DNA of 64,000 bases from Variovorax paradoxus (lineage in GTDB: Bacteria; Pseudomonadota; Gammaproteobacteria; Burkholderiales; Burkholderiaceae_C): assembly GCA_016806145.1 (NCBI GenBank), contig CP063167.1, positions 2,166,501 to 2,230,500 on the forward strand, given 5' to 3'. Made by a program: the position numbers and the translations under genes. Shown in pieces: positions 41,811-49,660 of the stretch. The notes under the pieces were generated by a model, which was given only the letters and a program-made list of their open reading frames with translations, was not told the DNA's origin and did no database searches. Each line of letters starts with the position of its first letter. Within the stretch, counting starts at the first letter, position 1.

Positions 41811-42940
41811 GCCATCGCCGCCAGCCGTGCCGACTGCGCGTCGACATCGCCGAAGAGCTGGTCGAGCAGCGCGAGGCGGCGCAGGCAATGGCCCACCGCA
41901 TATTCCTCGGTCATGCCGATGCCGCCATGGAGCTGGATCGCCGCGTGGCACAGGCCGCGGCCGTGGCGGCCGATGATGAGCTTGGCGCGCGCGAGGTCGG
42001 CGCGCGCGCCGGGTGCGTCGAGGTCGTCGGCGGCGACCGCCGCCACCAGCGCCATGCTGCGGCACATCTCGAGGCTCACGAGCATTTCCGCGGCACGGTG
42101 GCGCAGCGCCTGGTTCTCGCCGATCAGGCGGCCGAACTGGCGGCGCGTCTTCAGGTAGTCGATGGCCAGCCGGTAGGCCGACTCCATGAGGCCGACCGCA
42201 TCGGCGCAGACCGCTGCGGTGCCGGCCGCCAGCGTTCCCTCGAGCGCGCGCAGCGCGGTGGCGGCATCGCGCGGATCGTGCAGCGGCAGCGCGGTGGCGG
42301 ATTCGAAGCGCAGTTCACCGGCCGGCGTGTCGTCGACCAGGCGATGGGCGCGGCACTGCACGCCCGGGTCCTGGGCATCGACCAGGAACAGGGCGAGGCC
42401 CTGCGCATCGTCGGGCGCGCCCGCCACGCGCGCGCTGACCACGACATGGTGGGCGGCCGTCGCATGCAGCACGTTGCATTTCGCGCCGTCGAGCCGCCAG
42501 CGTTCGCCATCGCGGCGCGCGACGGTCTCGATCCACAGCGGGGCCTGGTGCCCGGCCGCTTCGTCGTGGGCCCAGGCCAGGCGGACTTCGCCGCTGGCCA
42601 CGCCGGGCAGCAGCCGCGCCTGCAGGGCGTCGTCGCCCGCGAGCCGCAGCGCGGTGGCGCCGAGCACGATCGAGGCGAGAAAGGGCTCGAGCGACAGCGC
42701 GCGGCCGAGCTCCTGCATCACCGGCAGCAGGTCGACGGCGCCGCCGCCGAAGCCGCCGTGGGCCTGCGGCAAGGGCAGGGCGGTCAGGCCCAGCTCGGCC
42801 AGTTGTCTCCACACCGCTTCGCTCCAGCCCGCGGGCGTGGCGGCGATCGCGCGGCGCTGCTCGAAGCCGTAGACATCGCCGAGCAGGCGCGAGAGGCTGG
42901 CCTGCAGCGCCTGCTGCTCTTCATTCAGTTCGAAGTTCAT
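41807..42940 (-). CDS. Acyl-CoA dehydrogenase, divergent subunit
   Basis: 377 residues. N-terminal ACAD helices (LNEEQQALQASLSRLLG) and the middle/C-terminal ACAD pattern (CADAVGLMESAYRLAIDYLK, RRQFGRLIGENQALRHRAAE, IQLHGGIGMTEEYAVGHCLR) are clear, but the last part reads LFGDVDAQ where an active enzyme has YEGTSEI-like residues, so the normal catalytic Glu is absent. Adjacent to 42947 (six bases apart), it fits the divergent chain of heterotetrameric steroid-type acyl-CoA dehydrogenases. The fused protein at 20027 carries the same two kinds of domain in one chain. Confidence 0.88.
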   Translation of the reverse strand: MNFELNEEQQALQASLSRLLGDVYGFEQRRAIAATPAGWSEAVWRQLAELGLTALPLPQAHGGFGGGAVDLLPVMQELGRALSLEPFLASIVLGATALRLAGDDALQARLLPGVASGEVRLAWAHDEAAGHQAPLWIETVARRDGERWRLDGAKCNVLHATAAHHVVVSARVAGAPDDAQGLALFLVDAQDPGVQCRAHRLVDDTPAGELRFESATALPLHDPRDAATALRALEGTLAAGTAAVCADAVGLMESAYRLAIDYLKTRRQFGRLIGENQALRHRAAEMLVSLEMCRSMALVAAVAADDLDAPGARADLARAKLIIGRHGRGLCHAAIQLHGGIGMTEEYAVGHCLRRLALLDQLFGDVDAQSARLAAMA

Positions 42941-42946
42941 GCGGGC

Positions 42947-44131
42947 CTATCCCAGGATCGTCTTGGAAAGAATGTCCTTCTGGACCTCGCTCGTACCACC
43001 GTAGATGCTGGCCGCGCGGCTGTAGAAGTAGCGCATCGCGAGCGGCCCGGCCCAGTGCTCGGCGCCGGGCCCGTCGTGCGCGCGGCGCTCCATTGCCGCG
43101 GGACCGGCGATGCGCTGCAGCAGCTGCGCGATCTCCTGCTGCAGCTCGGTGCCCTTGAGCTTGAGCACGGAGGCGAAGCCCGGGTTCTTCCGCGCGGTGT
43201 CGTTCGACAGCAGGAAGCGCCAGTTCGTGACTTCGAGCGCGCGGATCTCGGCGTCGAGCACGGCCATCTCGGCGCGCAGCCGCGGGCTGTCGAGCAGCGG
43301 CCGGCCGGCCTGCGTGAGGCGGCCGGCCAGCTCGCGCGCATAGTCCAGCCGCTCGCGGCACAGGCCCACGTTGGCGATGCCGGTGCGCTCGTTCATCAGC
43401 AGGTACTTGGCGCAGTCCCAGCCGCGGCCTTCCTCGCCCACGAGGTTGCCGACCGGCACGCGCACCGCGTCGAAGAAGACCTCGTTGAGATGGTGCTGGC
43501 CGTCGATCGAGGTGATCGGGCGGATCGTGATGCCGGGGCTGCGCAGGTCGATCAGCAGGAAGGAGATGCCGTGCTGCTTGCTGCCCGTGCCGTCGGTGCG
43601 CACCAGCGCGAACACCCAGTCGGCCAGGTGCGCGGTGGTGGTCCAGATCTTCTGGCCGTCGACGACGTAGTGTTCGTCCTCGCCTTCGCCTTCCCGCCTG
43701 GCCGAAGTGCGCAGCGAGGCCAGGTCGGAGCCCGAGCCCGGTTCGGAGAAGCCCTGGCAGAACCAGAGGTCGAGGTTCGCGAGCCGGGGCATGAAGAAGC
43801 GCTTCTGCGCCTCGGTGCCGAACTTCAGCAGCACCGGCCCGAGCATGCCCACGTTGAACACCTGCGGCAGCGGCGCGGGCGCGCGGAACAGCTCGTCGAG
43901 CAGGATCAGCCGCTCGGCCTGGCCGAGCTCGGCGCCGCCGTATTCACGCGGCCAGTGCGGTGCCGCCCAGCCTTTCTCGTTGAGGATGCGCTGCCAGGTG
44001 ACCGTGTCCTGCTTGCGCGGCGGATGGCCCAGGCGCAGGCGTTCGCGGATCTCGGCGGGCAGCCGGTCCTGGATGAACTGGCGGACCTCGCGGCGGAAGG
44101 CGGCTTGGTCGGGGGGCGTGGCTAGATCCAT
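42947..44131 (-). CDS. Acyl-CoA dehydrogenase, FAD-binding partner subunit
   Basis: 394 residues: GFSEPGSGSDLASLRTSARR, GQKIWTTTAHLADW, GISFLLIDLRSPGITIRPI, VFFDAVRVP and C-terminal SRAASIYGGTSEVQKDILSKTIL. The YGGTSE end replaces the usual YEGTSE, a variant common in the heterodimeric acyl-CoA dehydrogenases of actinobacterial steroid catabolism. First gene of the seven-gene minus operon. The start 44131 (MDLATPPDQAAF) matches the family N-terminus, but longer readings to ATG 44173 or TTG 44197 cannot be excluded because no clear ribosome site is visible. A degenerate TGGATCAACCA lies upstream at 44190. Confidence 0.88.
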   Translation of the reverse strand: MDLATPPDQAAFRREVRQFIQDRLPAEIRERLRLGHPPRKQDTVTWQRILNEKGWAAPHWPREYGGAELGQAERLILLDELFRAPAPLPQVFNVGMLGPVLLKFGTEAQKRFFMPRLANLDLWFCQGFSEPGSGSDLASLRTSARREGEGEDEHYVVDGQKIWTTTAHLADWVFALVRTDGTGSKQHGISFLLIDLRSPGITIRPITSIDGQHHLNEVFFDAVRVPVGNLVGEEGRGWDCAKYLLMNERTGIANVGLCRERLDYARELAGRLTQAGRPLLDSPRLRAEMAVLDAEIRALEVTNWRFLLSNDTARKNPGFASVLKLKGTELQQEIAQLLQRIAGPAAMERRAHDGPGAEHWAGPLAMRYFYSRAASIYGGTSEVQKDILSKTILG

Positions 44132-44189
44132 CGGGCGAAGCAGCGGTGGCTGAGAGTGGGCTCGGGCCATCATATGCCGGACTTCTAAT

Positions 44190-44200
44190 TGGATCAACCA
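44190..44200. promoter_or_regulatory. Degenerate operator TGGATCAACCA
   Basis: One mismatch from TGGTTSAACCA and identical to 15610-15620. It lies 58 bases upstream of the dehydrogenase start (44131) and might place the seven-gene operon in the same regulon. Confidence 0.5.
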
Positions 44201-44264
44201 TTGCTTCCCTGAGGCCGAAGCCGGGTTTCGCCGGAACCTGGATGCCTCGGCGGCCCGGGCCGGA

Positions 44265-45281
44265 TCAGCGCTGCCGGGCAGGCGCGCAGGACCGGCCGAT
44301 GACCAGGTCCCAGTCGACCATCAGCTTGCGCGGATGGGCCGGCGCTTCGTCGGCGACCCGGTCCATCATGAGCTTCACCGCCAGCTGGGCGCTGCGCTCG
44401 AAGTTGTAGCGCAGCATCGTCAGCGGCGGGTACATGAGCTCGAGGGTCGAGGCCTCGCCGATGCCGATGACCGACAGGTCGCGCGGAATCTCGAGGCCGG
44501 CCTCGTGCGCCACATGGACCGCGCCCGACAGCATGCGGGTGCCCAGCGCGATGATCGCCGTGGGCGGCGCGTCCAGTGCCAGCATCTCGGACATGCGCGT
44601 GCTCGACGACTCGATCCAGGAGTTGGGCATGAACACCAGCCGCTCGTCGAACGCGATGCCGGCGGCGGCCAGCGAGGCCTTGTAGCCCGCCAGCTTCTCC
44701 CGCCCGGGGCGCAGGCTCGCGCTCGACACGAACAGGGCGATGCGCCGGTGGCCCAGCGACAGCAGGTAGTCGACCGCGCGGCGCATGCCGCGCAGGTGGT
44801 CGATGAGCACGCTGTCGAAGGCCGCGCCCATGTCGCGGTCGCAGATGACGACGGGCAGCTTGGACTGCGCGAAGGGGCAGTCCTCGGGGTCGGGGTACTC
44901 GAAGGTCGGCGACGCGATGATCCCCTCGAGCCGGCGGTTCTCGAAGAAGGCGACGAGTTCGCGGTCGCGCGTCTGGCGCTCGGAACTGCCGACCAAGAGC
45001 GAGTAGCCCGCGGCCTGCGTCAGCCGCTCGACCTCGCTCAGGTGCGCGGCCAGCGAGGGGTTCGCGATGTTGGGCAGCAGGTAGCCGATGGTCTTGCTGC
45101 GTCCGGTGCGCAGATGGCGCGCCGTGAAGTCCGGCTCGTAGCCCAGCTTCGCGACCGCTTCCAGCACGCGCCGCCGCAGCTCGGGACTGGCGTAGCCGCT
45201 GTCGTTGAGCACGCGCGACACGCTGCCGATCGCCACGCCGGCCGCATGGGCCACATCTCGCACCGAGATCCGTTGTCTCAT
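44265..45281 (-). CDS. LacI-family transcriptional regulator
   Basis: 338 residues. N-terminal HTH with hinge (RISVRDVAHAAGVAIGSVSR, VLNDSGYASPELRRRV, TARHLRTGRSKTIGYLLPNI), then a periplasmic-binding-like ligand domain with VVICDRDMGAAFDSVLID and the C-terminal LMMDRVADEAPAHPRKLMV. It represses or activates in response to a small ligand. It is divergent from the ligase gene at 45376, 94 bases away. The intergenic region and the region at 49580 share ATAGAAACGTTCCAC, the likely operator. Confidence 0.93.
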   Translation of the reverse strand: MRQRISVRDVAHAAGVAIGSVSRVLNDSGYASPELRRRVLEAVAKLGYEPDFTARHLRTGRSKTIGYLLPNIANPSLAAHLSEVERLTQAAGYSLLVGSSERQTRDRELVAFFENRRLEGIIASPTFEYPDPEDCPFAQSKLPVVICDRDMGAAFDSVLIDHLRGMRRAVDYLLSLGHRRIALFVSSASLRPGREKLAGYKASLAAAGIAFDERLVFMPNSWIESSSTRMSEMLALDAPPTAIIALGTRMLSGAVHVAHEAGLEIPRDLSVIGIGEASTLELMYPPLTMLRYNFERSAQLAVKLMMDRVADEAPAHPRKLMVDWDLVIGRSCAPARQR

Positions 45282-45292
45282 CGTTTACCAGT

Positions 45293-45307
45293 ATAGAAAC
45301 GTTCCAC
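45293..45307. promoter_or_regulatory. LacI-type operator copy 1, ATAGAAACGTTCCAC
   Basis: Contains the palindromic GAAACGTTCC core (GGAAC-like arms around CG). An identical 15-base copy stands at 49580. It lies 12 bases upstream of the LacI start, in the divergent promoter region. Confidence 0.68.
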
Positions 45308-45351
45308 ACCATTTGCGGAATCGGGTGCCTATCGTAGAGTGAAACGCATAT

Positions 45352-45362
45352 GAAATCGTTTC
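45352..45362. promoter_or_regulatory. LacI-type half-palindrome GAAATCGTTTC
   Basis: GAAA/TTTC arms around TCG, 14 bases upstream of the ligase ATG (45376). It is a second, related element in the same intergenic region. Confidence 0.5.
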
Positions 45363-45375
45363 TAGAAAACCCCCA

Positions 45376-46932
45376 ATGCAGCTGATCGACTCCTTCGACC
45401 GCGGCTTGAGCCTCGGCCCCGACGCGCCCTGCCTCGTCGAACCCGGCGGACGCACCCTGAGCTATGGCGAAGTCGATGCGCTGACGCACCGCATCGCCAA
45501 CGGCCTGCAGGCCGCGGGCATGGATGCGCAATCGCAGGTCGGCCTGCTGACCCAGAACCACCTGCTGACCATGGTCGCCGTGCTCGGCACGGTGCGCTCC
45601 AGCGCCGTGTGGCTGCCGGTCAACGCGCGCAACTCGGCCGAGGAGAACGTCAACATCCTCGCGCGCGGCGGCTGCCGCTTCCTGTTCATCCACAGCAGCT
45701 TCGAGGCGCAGCTGCCGATGCTGCGCGAGGCGATCCCGGAACTGCGCGGCGTGGTCTGCATCGACCGCGAACTCGACGGCGTGCCCAGCCTGGAAAGCTG
45801 GGCGGCGCGCCAGTCCGATGCGCGCCACCGCAGCCCCGCACGGTCCGACGACGTGGTCGCCATCCGCGGGACCGGCGGCACCACGGGACTGCCCAAGGGC
45901 GTGCTGGTCACGCACCGCGTCTACGGCGCCATGATGGCCAACTGGTTCGCGGCCATGCCGGTGGTGGGGCGCCCGGTGCACCTGGCCGTGGCCCCGATGA
46001 CGCATGCGGCCGGTGCCGTCTGCTTCATGACCATGGCCTACGGCGGCTCGACCGTCGTGCTGGCGTCGGCCGATGCCGGCGCCATCCTCGAGGCCCTCGC
46101 GGCCTACCGGGTCACGCAGCTCTTCCTGCCGCCGACGGTGATCTACAAGCTGCTGGCGCACCCGGACCTGCGCCGGCACGACTACAGCGCGCTGCGCTAT
46201 TTCGTCTACTCGGCGGCCCCGATGTCGGTCGACAAGCTGCGCCAGGCGCTCGATGTGTTCGGGCCGGTCATGGTGCAGTGCTACGGGCAGGCCGAGGCCC
46301 CGTTCATCTGCACCTGCCTCACGCCACAGGATCACGCCGACATCCTGGCCGACCCCGCGCTGCATGGACGGCTGGCGAGTTGCGGCCGCGCCTCGCCGTT
46401 CGTGCGCGTGGCGGTCATGGATCCGCAGGGCGGGCTGCTGCCGGCCGGCGAGCGCGGCGAACTCGTGGTGCAGGGCGACATCGTGATGAAGGGCTACTAC
46501 AACGACGCCGAGAAGACGGCCGAGACGCTGAAGCACGGCTGGCTGCACACCGGCGACGTCGGCTACATGGACGAGGCGGGCTACTTCTACATCGTCGACC
46601 GCCTCAAGGACCTGATCGTCTCCGGCGGTTTCAACATCTCGCCCGGCGAGATCGAGCAAGTGCTGTGGACCCTGCCCGCGGTGAGCGACTGCGCGGTCAT
46701 CGGCGTGCCCGACGCGGTCTGGGGCGAGGCCATCAAGGCCGTGGTCGAGCTCAAGCCCGGGCAGAGCCTGGACTCCGACGCGGCGCTCGCTTTGTGCCGC
46801 GAGCGGCTGGGCGGCATGAAGACACCGAAGACCATCGAGGTCTGGGAGCAGTTGCCGCGCAGCGCCGTCGGGAAGGTGCTCAAGCGCGAGATTCGCGAAC
46901 GTTTCTGGCAGGGGAGTGCGCGCCGTGTCTGA
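45376..46932 (+). CDS. AMP-forming acyl-CoA synthetase
   Basis: 518 residues of the ANL superfamily. P-loop reads RGTGGTTGLPKGVLVTH (Gly for the more usual Tyr and Ser), then CYGQAEAPFICTC, HTGDVGYMDEAGYFYIVDR, LIVSGGFNISPGEIEQ and RSAVGKVLKREIRE with the catalytic Lys. Predicted acid:CoA ligase. The ribosome site is weak (AGAAAAC). It leads a run with Bug, thiolase-like and DUF35 genes, under a probable LacI operator. The Bug GTG overlaps its stop by eight bases. Confidence 0.9.
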   Translation: MQLIDSFDRGLSLGPDAPCLVEPGGRTLSYGEVDALTHRIANGLQAAGMDAQSQVGLLTQNHLLTMVAVLGTVRSSAVWLPVNARNSAEENVNILARGGCRFLFIHSSFEAQLPMLREAIPELRGVVCIDRELDGVPSLESWAARQSDARHRSPARSDDVVAIRGTGGTTGLPKGVLVTHRVYGAMMANWFAAMPVVGRPVHLAVAPMTHAAGAVCFMTMAYGGSTVVLASADAGAILEALAAYRVTQLFLPPTVIYKLLAHPDLRRHDYSALRYFVYSAAPMSVDKLRQALDVFGPVMVQCYGQAEAPFICTCLTPQDHADILADPALHGRLASCGRASPFVRVAVMDPQGGLLPAGERGELVVQGDIVMKGYYNDAEKTAETLKHGWLHTGDVGYMDEAGYFYIVDRLKDLIVSGGFNISPGEIEQVLWTLPAVSDCAVIGVPDAVWGEAIKAVVELKPGQSLDSDAALALCRERLGGMKTPKTIEVWEQLPRSAVGKVLKREIRERFWQGSARRV

Positions 46933-47950
46933 GCTCTCACACCAACGCGCGGGCAGCGGGATCAGCCGCCGCTCGTGGATCGTCGAAGGACTGTGCGCTT
47001 TGGCTGCCGTGGCCTCGGCCGGCCTGCCGCTGGCGGCCCGCGCCCAGGCGACGGCATGGCCCGAGCGCGCGATCACGCTCATCCAGCCCTATGCGCCGGG
47101 CACCGCGACGGATGCCTCCTCGCGCTTCATCGCGCAGAAGATCGGCGAGCGCTGGAAGGTGCCGCTCGTCATGGACCACCGGTCCGGGGCCAACGGGCTG
47201 ATCGGCACCGAGCTGGCCGCGCGCTCGGCGCCCGATGGCTACACGCTGATGATCACCTCGACGGGCTACTTCACCAACGAGGCGCTGATGCAGCGCATCA
47301 GCTACGACCCGCTGAAGTCCTTCGTGCCGATCGCCAAGGTCGGCGCGGTGCAACTGCTGCTGGTGGTGCCGGCCGAGTCGCGCTTCCGGAGCGTGCAGGA
47401 TCTCGTCGCCCATGCCAGGGCGCATCCCGGCAAGCTCAGCTACGCATCCGGCGGCAATGGAAGCTCGCAGCACCTCTCGGCCGCGCTGCTCGCCACGCTC
47501 GCCGGCATCCAGCTGCTGCACGTGCCCTACAAGGGCCAGGTGCCCGCCGCCGTGGGCACCTCCACCGGCGAGGTCGATTTCTCCTTTGCCGCGATCACGA
47601 CGGCGCGTCCGCTGATCGCGGCCGGCAAGCTGCGCGTGCTCGCGGCCAGCGGTGCGAGCCGCTCGGCCTCCTACCCCGACCTGCCGACGATGGCGGAAGC
47701 CGGCGTCCCGGGCTACGCCTACGTCGCCAACGCCTTCTTCTTCGCGCCGGCGGGCACGCCCGAGGCCATCGTGCGCAAGATGTCCGACGCGATCGGCGAG
47801 GTGGCCAGCGAGCCCGCGTTCAGGGAGTACGCCAAGTCGATCGGCATGGAGCCCGACTTCGTCGGCCATGCGGATTGGCGCAAGACCATCGCGTCGGAGC
47901 GCGAGCAATGGCTCAAGCTCGTGCGCGACAGCGGCGCGAAGGCGGAGTAG
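46925..47950 (+). CDS. Bug-type (TctC family) periplasmic substrate-binding protein
   Basis: 341 residues from GTG 46925, preferred because GGGGAG ends eight bases upstream; another GTG at 46916 is possible. The signal region has SRRSWIVEGLCALAAVASA (twin-arginine-like) and ends near ARA/QAT. Bug signature: WPERAITLIQPYAPGTATD, PDGYTLMITS and LHVPYKGQVPAAVG. The GTATD segment replaces the usual GG-(S/T)-T-D. The gene overlaps the ligase stop, so receptor and activating enzyme are co-produced. Confidence 0.9.
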   Translation: MSELSHQRAGSGISRRSWIVEGLCALAAVASAGLPLAARAQATAWPERAITLIQPYAPGTATDASSRFIAQKIGERWKVPLVMDHRSGANGLIGTELAARSAPDGYTLMITSTGYFTNEALMQRISYDPLKSFVPIAKVGAVQLLLVVPAESRFRSVQDLVAHARAHPGKLSYASGGNGSSQHLSAALLATLAGIQLLHVPYKGQVPAAVGTSTGEVDFSFAAITTARPLIAAGKLRVLAASGASRSASYPDLPTMAEAGVPGYAYVANAFFFAPAGTPEAIVRKMSDAIGEVASEPAFREYAKSIGMEPDFVGHADWRKTIASEREQWLKLVRDSGAKAE

Positions 47951-47952
47951 CG

Positions 47953-49131
47953 ATGCCGGTGCAACGACCCTATCCGGCCTGCATCGTCGGCGCCTACGAA
48001 CATCCCACGCGCCACGCGCCCGACAAGTCGGTGGCGCAACTGCATGCCGAGTGCGCACGCGGCGCGCTCGACGACGCCGGCCTGGGCTTCGCCGATGTCG
48101 ACGGCTACTTCTGCGCCGCCGACGCACCCGCCGGCGTTCCCGCGCTGATGGCCGACTACATGAACCTCAAGGTGCGGCACGTCGACGGCACCGAGTCGGG
48201 TGGCTGTTCGTACATCAGCCACGTGGGCCGTGCCGCGCAGGCGATCGCCCAGGGGCGCTGCTCGGTCGCGCTCGTCACGCTGGCCGGCAAGCCGCGCAGT
48301 GGTGGCCAGGCGACGGGCACCGAGTTGCGCGTGCTGCCCGCGGACCGGCCCTGGTCGGCCTGGGAGAGCCCCTACGGCTGGACCGTGAGCGGCATCTACG
48401 CCAACTTCGCCTGCCGCCACATGCACGAGCACGGCACCACCAGCGAGCAACTGGCCTGGGTCAAGGTGGCGGCGTCGATGCATGCGCAGCACAACCCGCA
48501 TGCGCTGCTGCGCAAGGTCTTCACCGTCGAGGACGTGCTGAACTCGCCGATGGTGGCCGATCCCCTGCATCGGCTCGACTGCTGCGTGATCACCGACGGC
48601 GGCGGCGCGCTGGTGGTGACGCGTCCCGAGATCGCGCGAACCCTGCGCCGCCCGATGGTGGCGGTGCGAGGCTTCGGCGAGACGGTGCGCACCGGCGAGG
48701 CCGGCGACTTCGACATGCTGCGCACCGGCGCGGCGATCTCCGGGCGCGACGCCTTCGAATCGGCGGGCCTCACGCCGAGCGACGTGAAATACGCGTCCAT
48801 CTACGACAACTTCACCATCATGGTGATCCTGCAGCTGGAAGACCTGGGCTTCTGCGCCCGCGGCGAGGGCGGCCGCTTCGTCGCGGATGGCGGCCTGGTC
48901 TCGGGCGTCGGGCGCCTGCCATGGAACACCGATGGCGGTGGCCTGTGCAACAACCATCCGCAGAACCGGGGCGGCATGACCAAGGTGATCGAGGCCGTGC
49001 GGCAGTTGCGCGGCGAGGCGCATGCGGCCGTGCAGGTGCCGAACTGCGACATCGCGATGGCCACCGGTCCCGGCATGGTGTTCGGCATCGGCCATTCGCA
49101 CGCCACCCTTTTGATGGAGCGCACCTCATGA
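47953..49131 (+). CDS. Thiolase-fold protein without nucleophilic cysteine (Ltp2-like acyl-CoA lyase candidate)
   Basis: 392 residues. The first active-site helix is ESGGCSYISHVGRAAQAIAQ, ending at Gly101; the nucleophile position is Gly84, with a Cys one residue later. Other blocks match the 28535 protein closely: HMHEHGTTSEQLAW, DCCVITDGGGALVV, YASIYDNFTI, NTDGGGLCNNHPQNRGG. It begins two bases after the Bug stop and overlaps the DUF35 gene by ATGA (49128-49131), so this is a third thiolase-like/DUF35 pair. Predicted C-C lyase on a beta-hydroxyacyl-CoA. Confidence 0.87.
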   Translation: MPVQRPYPACIVGAYEHPTRHAPDKSVAQLHAECARGALDDAGLGFADVDGYFCAADAPAGVPALMADYMNLKVRHVDGTESGGCSYISHVGRAAQAIAQGRCSVALVTLAGKPRSGGQATGTELRVLPADRPWSAWESPYGWTVSGIYANFACRHMHEHGTTSEQLAWVKVAASMHAQHNPHALLRKVFTVEDVLNSPMVADPLHRLDCCVITDGGGALVVTRPEIARTLRRPMVAVRGFGETVRTGEAGDFDMLRTGAAISGRDAFESAGLTPSDVKYASIYDNFTIMVILQLEDLGFCARGEGGRFVADGGLVSGVGRLPWNTDGGGLCNNHPQNRGGMTKVIEAVRQLRGEAHAAVQVPNCDIAMATGPGMVFGIGHSHATLLMERTS

Positions 49132-49559
49132 CGAAGCCCGACGTCGAGCAGGCGGCGGCCGGTGCGCTCGAGCGCACGCTGCGGGACCCCTACGTCCAGG
49201 CCTTTCCCGAGACCCAGGCCTTCTGGCGTGCCAGTGCCGCGGGGCAACTGCTGCTTCCGCGCTGCCGCGCGTGTTCGCGATGGCACTGGCATCCGCGCGC
49301 GTTCTGCCCGTTCTGCCATGCCGATGCGCTCGACTGGATCGAGGCATCGGGCCTGGGCGAGGTCTACAGCTTCTCGATCGTCAGGCGTACCGGCGCGCCC
49401 TATGTGCTGGCCTATGTGCGCCTCGAGGAGGGCCCGATCCTGATGACCAACATCGTCGACACCGACCTCGGCGACGTGCGTGTCGGCATGCCTGTCGCGG
49501 TGCGTTTTCGCGCGACCGAGCAAGGCCGCATGGCACCGGTGTTCAGCGCCCGGCCCTGA
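49128..49559 (+). CDS. Zn-ribbon OB-fold (DUF35/ChsH2-type) protein
   Basis: 143 residues. Zinc ribbon Cys46, Cys49, Cys60, Cys63 (CRAC, CPFC), then OB fold GLGEVYSFSIVRR, LAYVRLEEGPILMTNIVDTD. Overlaps the thiolase-like gene by ATGA, so it is almost certainly its partner. Last gene of the LacI-linked run; 101 bases separate it from the aldehyde dehydrogenase, and the second LacI-type operator lies there. Confidence 0.88.
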   Translation: MTKPDVEQAAAGALERTLRDPYVQAFPETQAFWRASAAGQLLLPRCRACSRWHWHPRAFCPFCHADALDWIEASGLGEVYSFSIVRRTGAPYVLAYVRLEEGPILMTNIVDTDLGDVRVGMPVAVRFRATEQGRMAPVFSARP

Positions 49560-49579
49560 GCCGCTAGTGGTTTTCCCAC

Positions 49580-49594
49580 ATAGAAACGTTCCAC
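49580..49594. promoter_or_regulatory. LacI-type operator copy 2, ATAGAAACGTTCCAC
   Basis: Identical over 15 bases to 45293-45307, 4.3 kb away, upstream of the aldehyde dehydrogenase gene. This suggests that the LacI protein controls both runs of genes. Confidence 0.68.
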
Positions 49595-49638
49595 GGGATT
49601 GCAGCGATGTTCTCGCTGCTTCCCAATAGAACGGCAGA

Positions 49639-49651
49639 GAAAAACGTTTTC
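49639..49651. promoter_or_regulatory. LacI-type palindrome GAAAAACGTTTTC
   Basis: Perfect arms around CG, ten bases before the aldehyde dehydrogenase ATG at 49661. The pair with 49580 could allow cooperative binding. Confidence 0.55.
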
Positions 49652-49660
49652 AGATTCACC

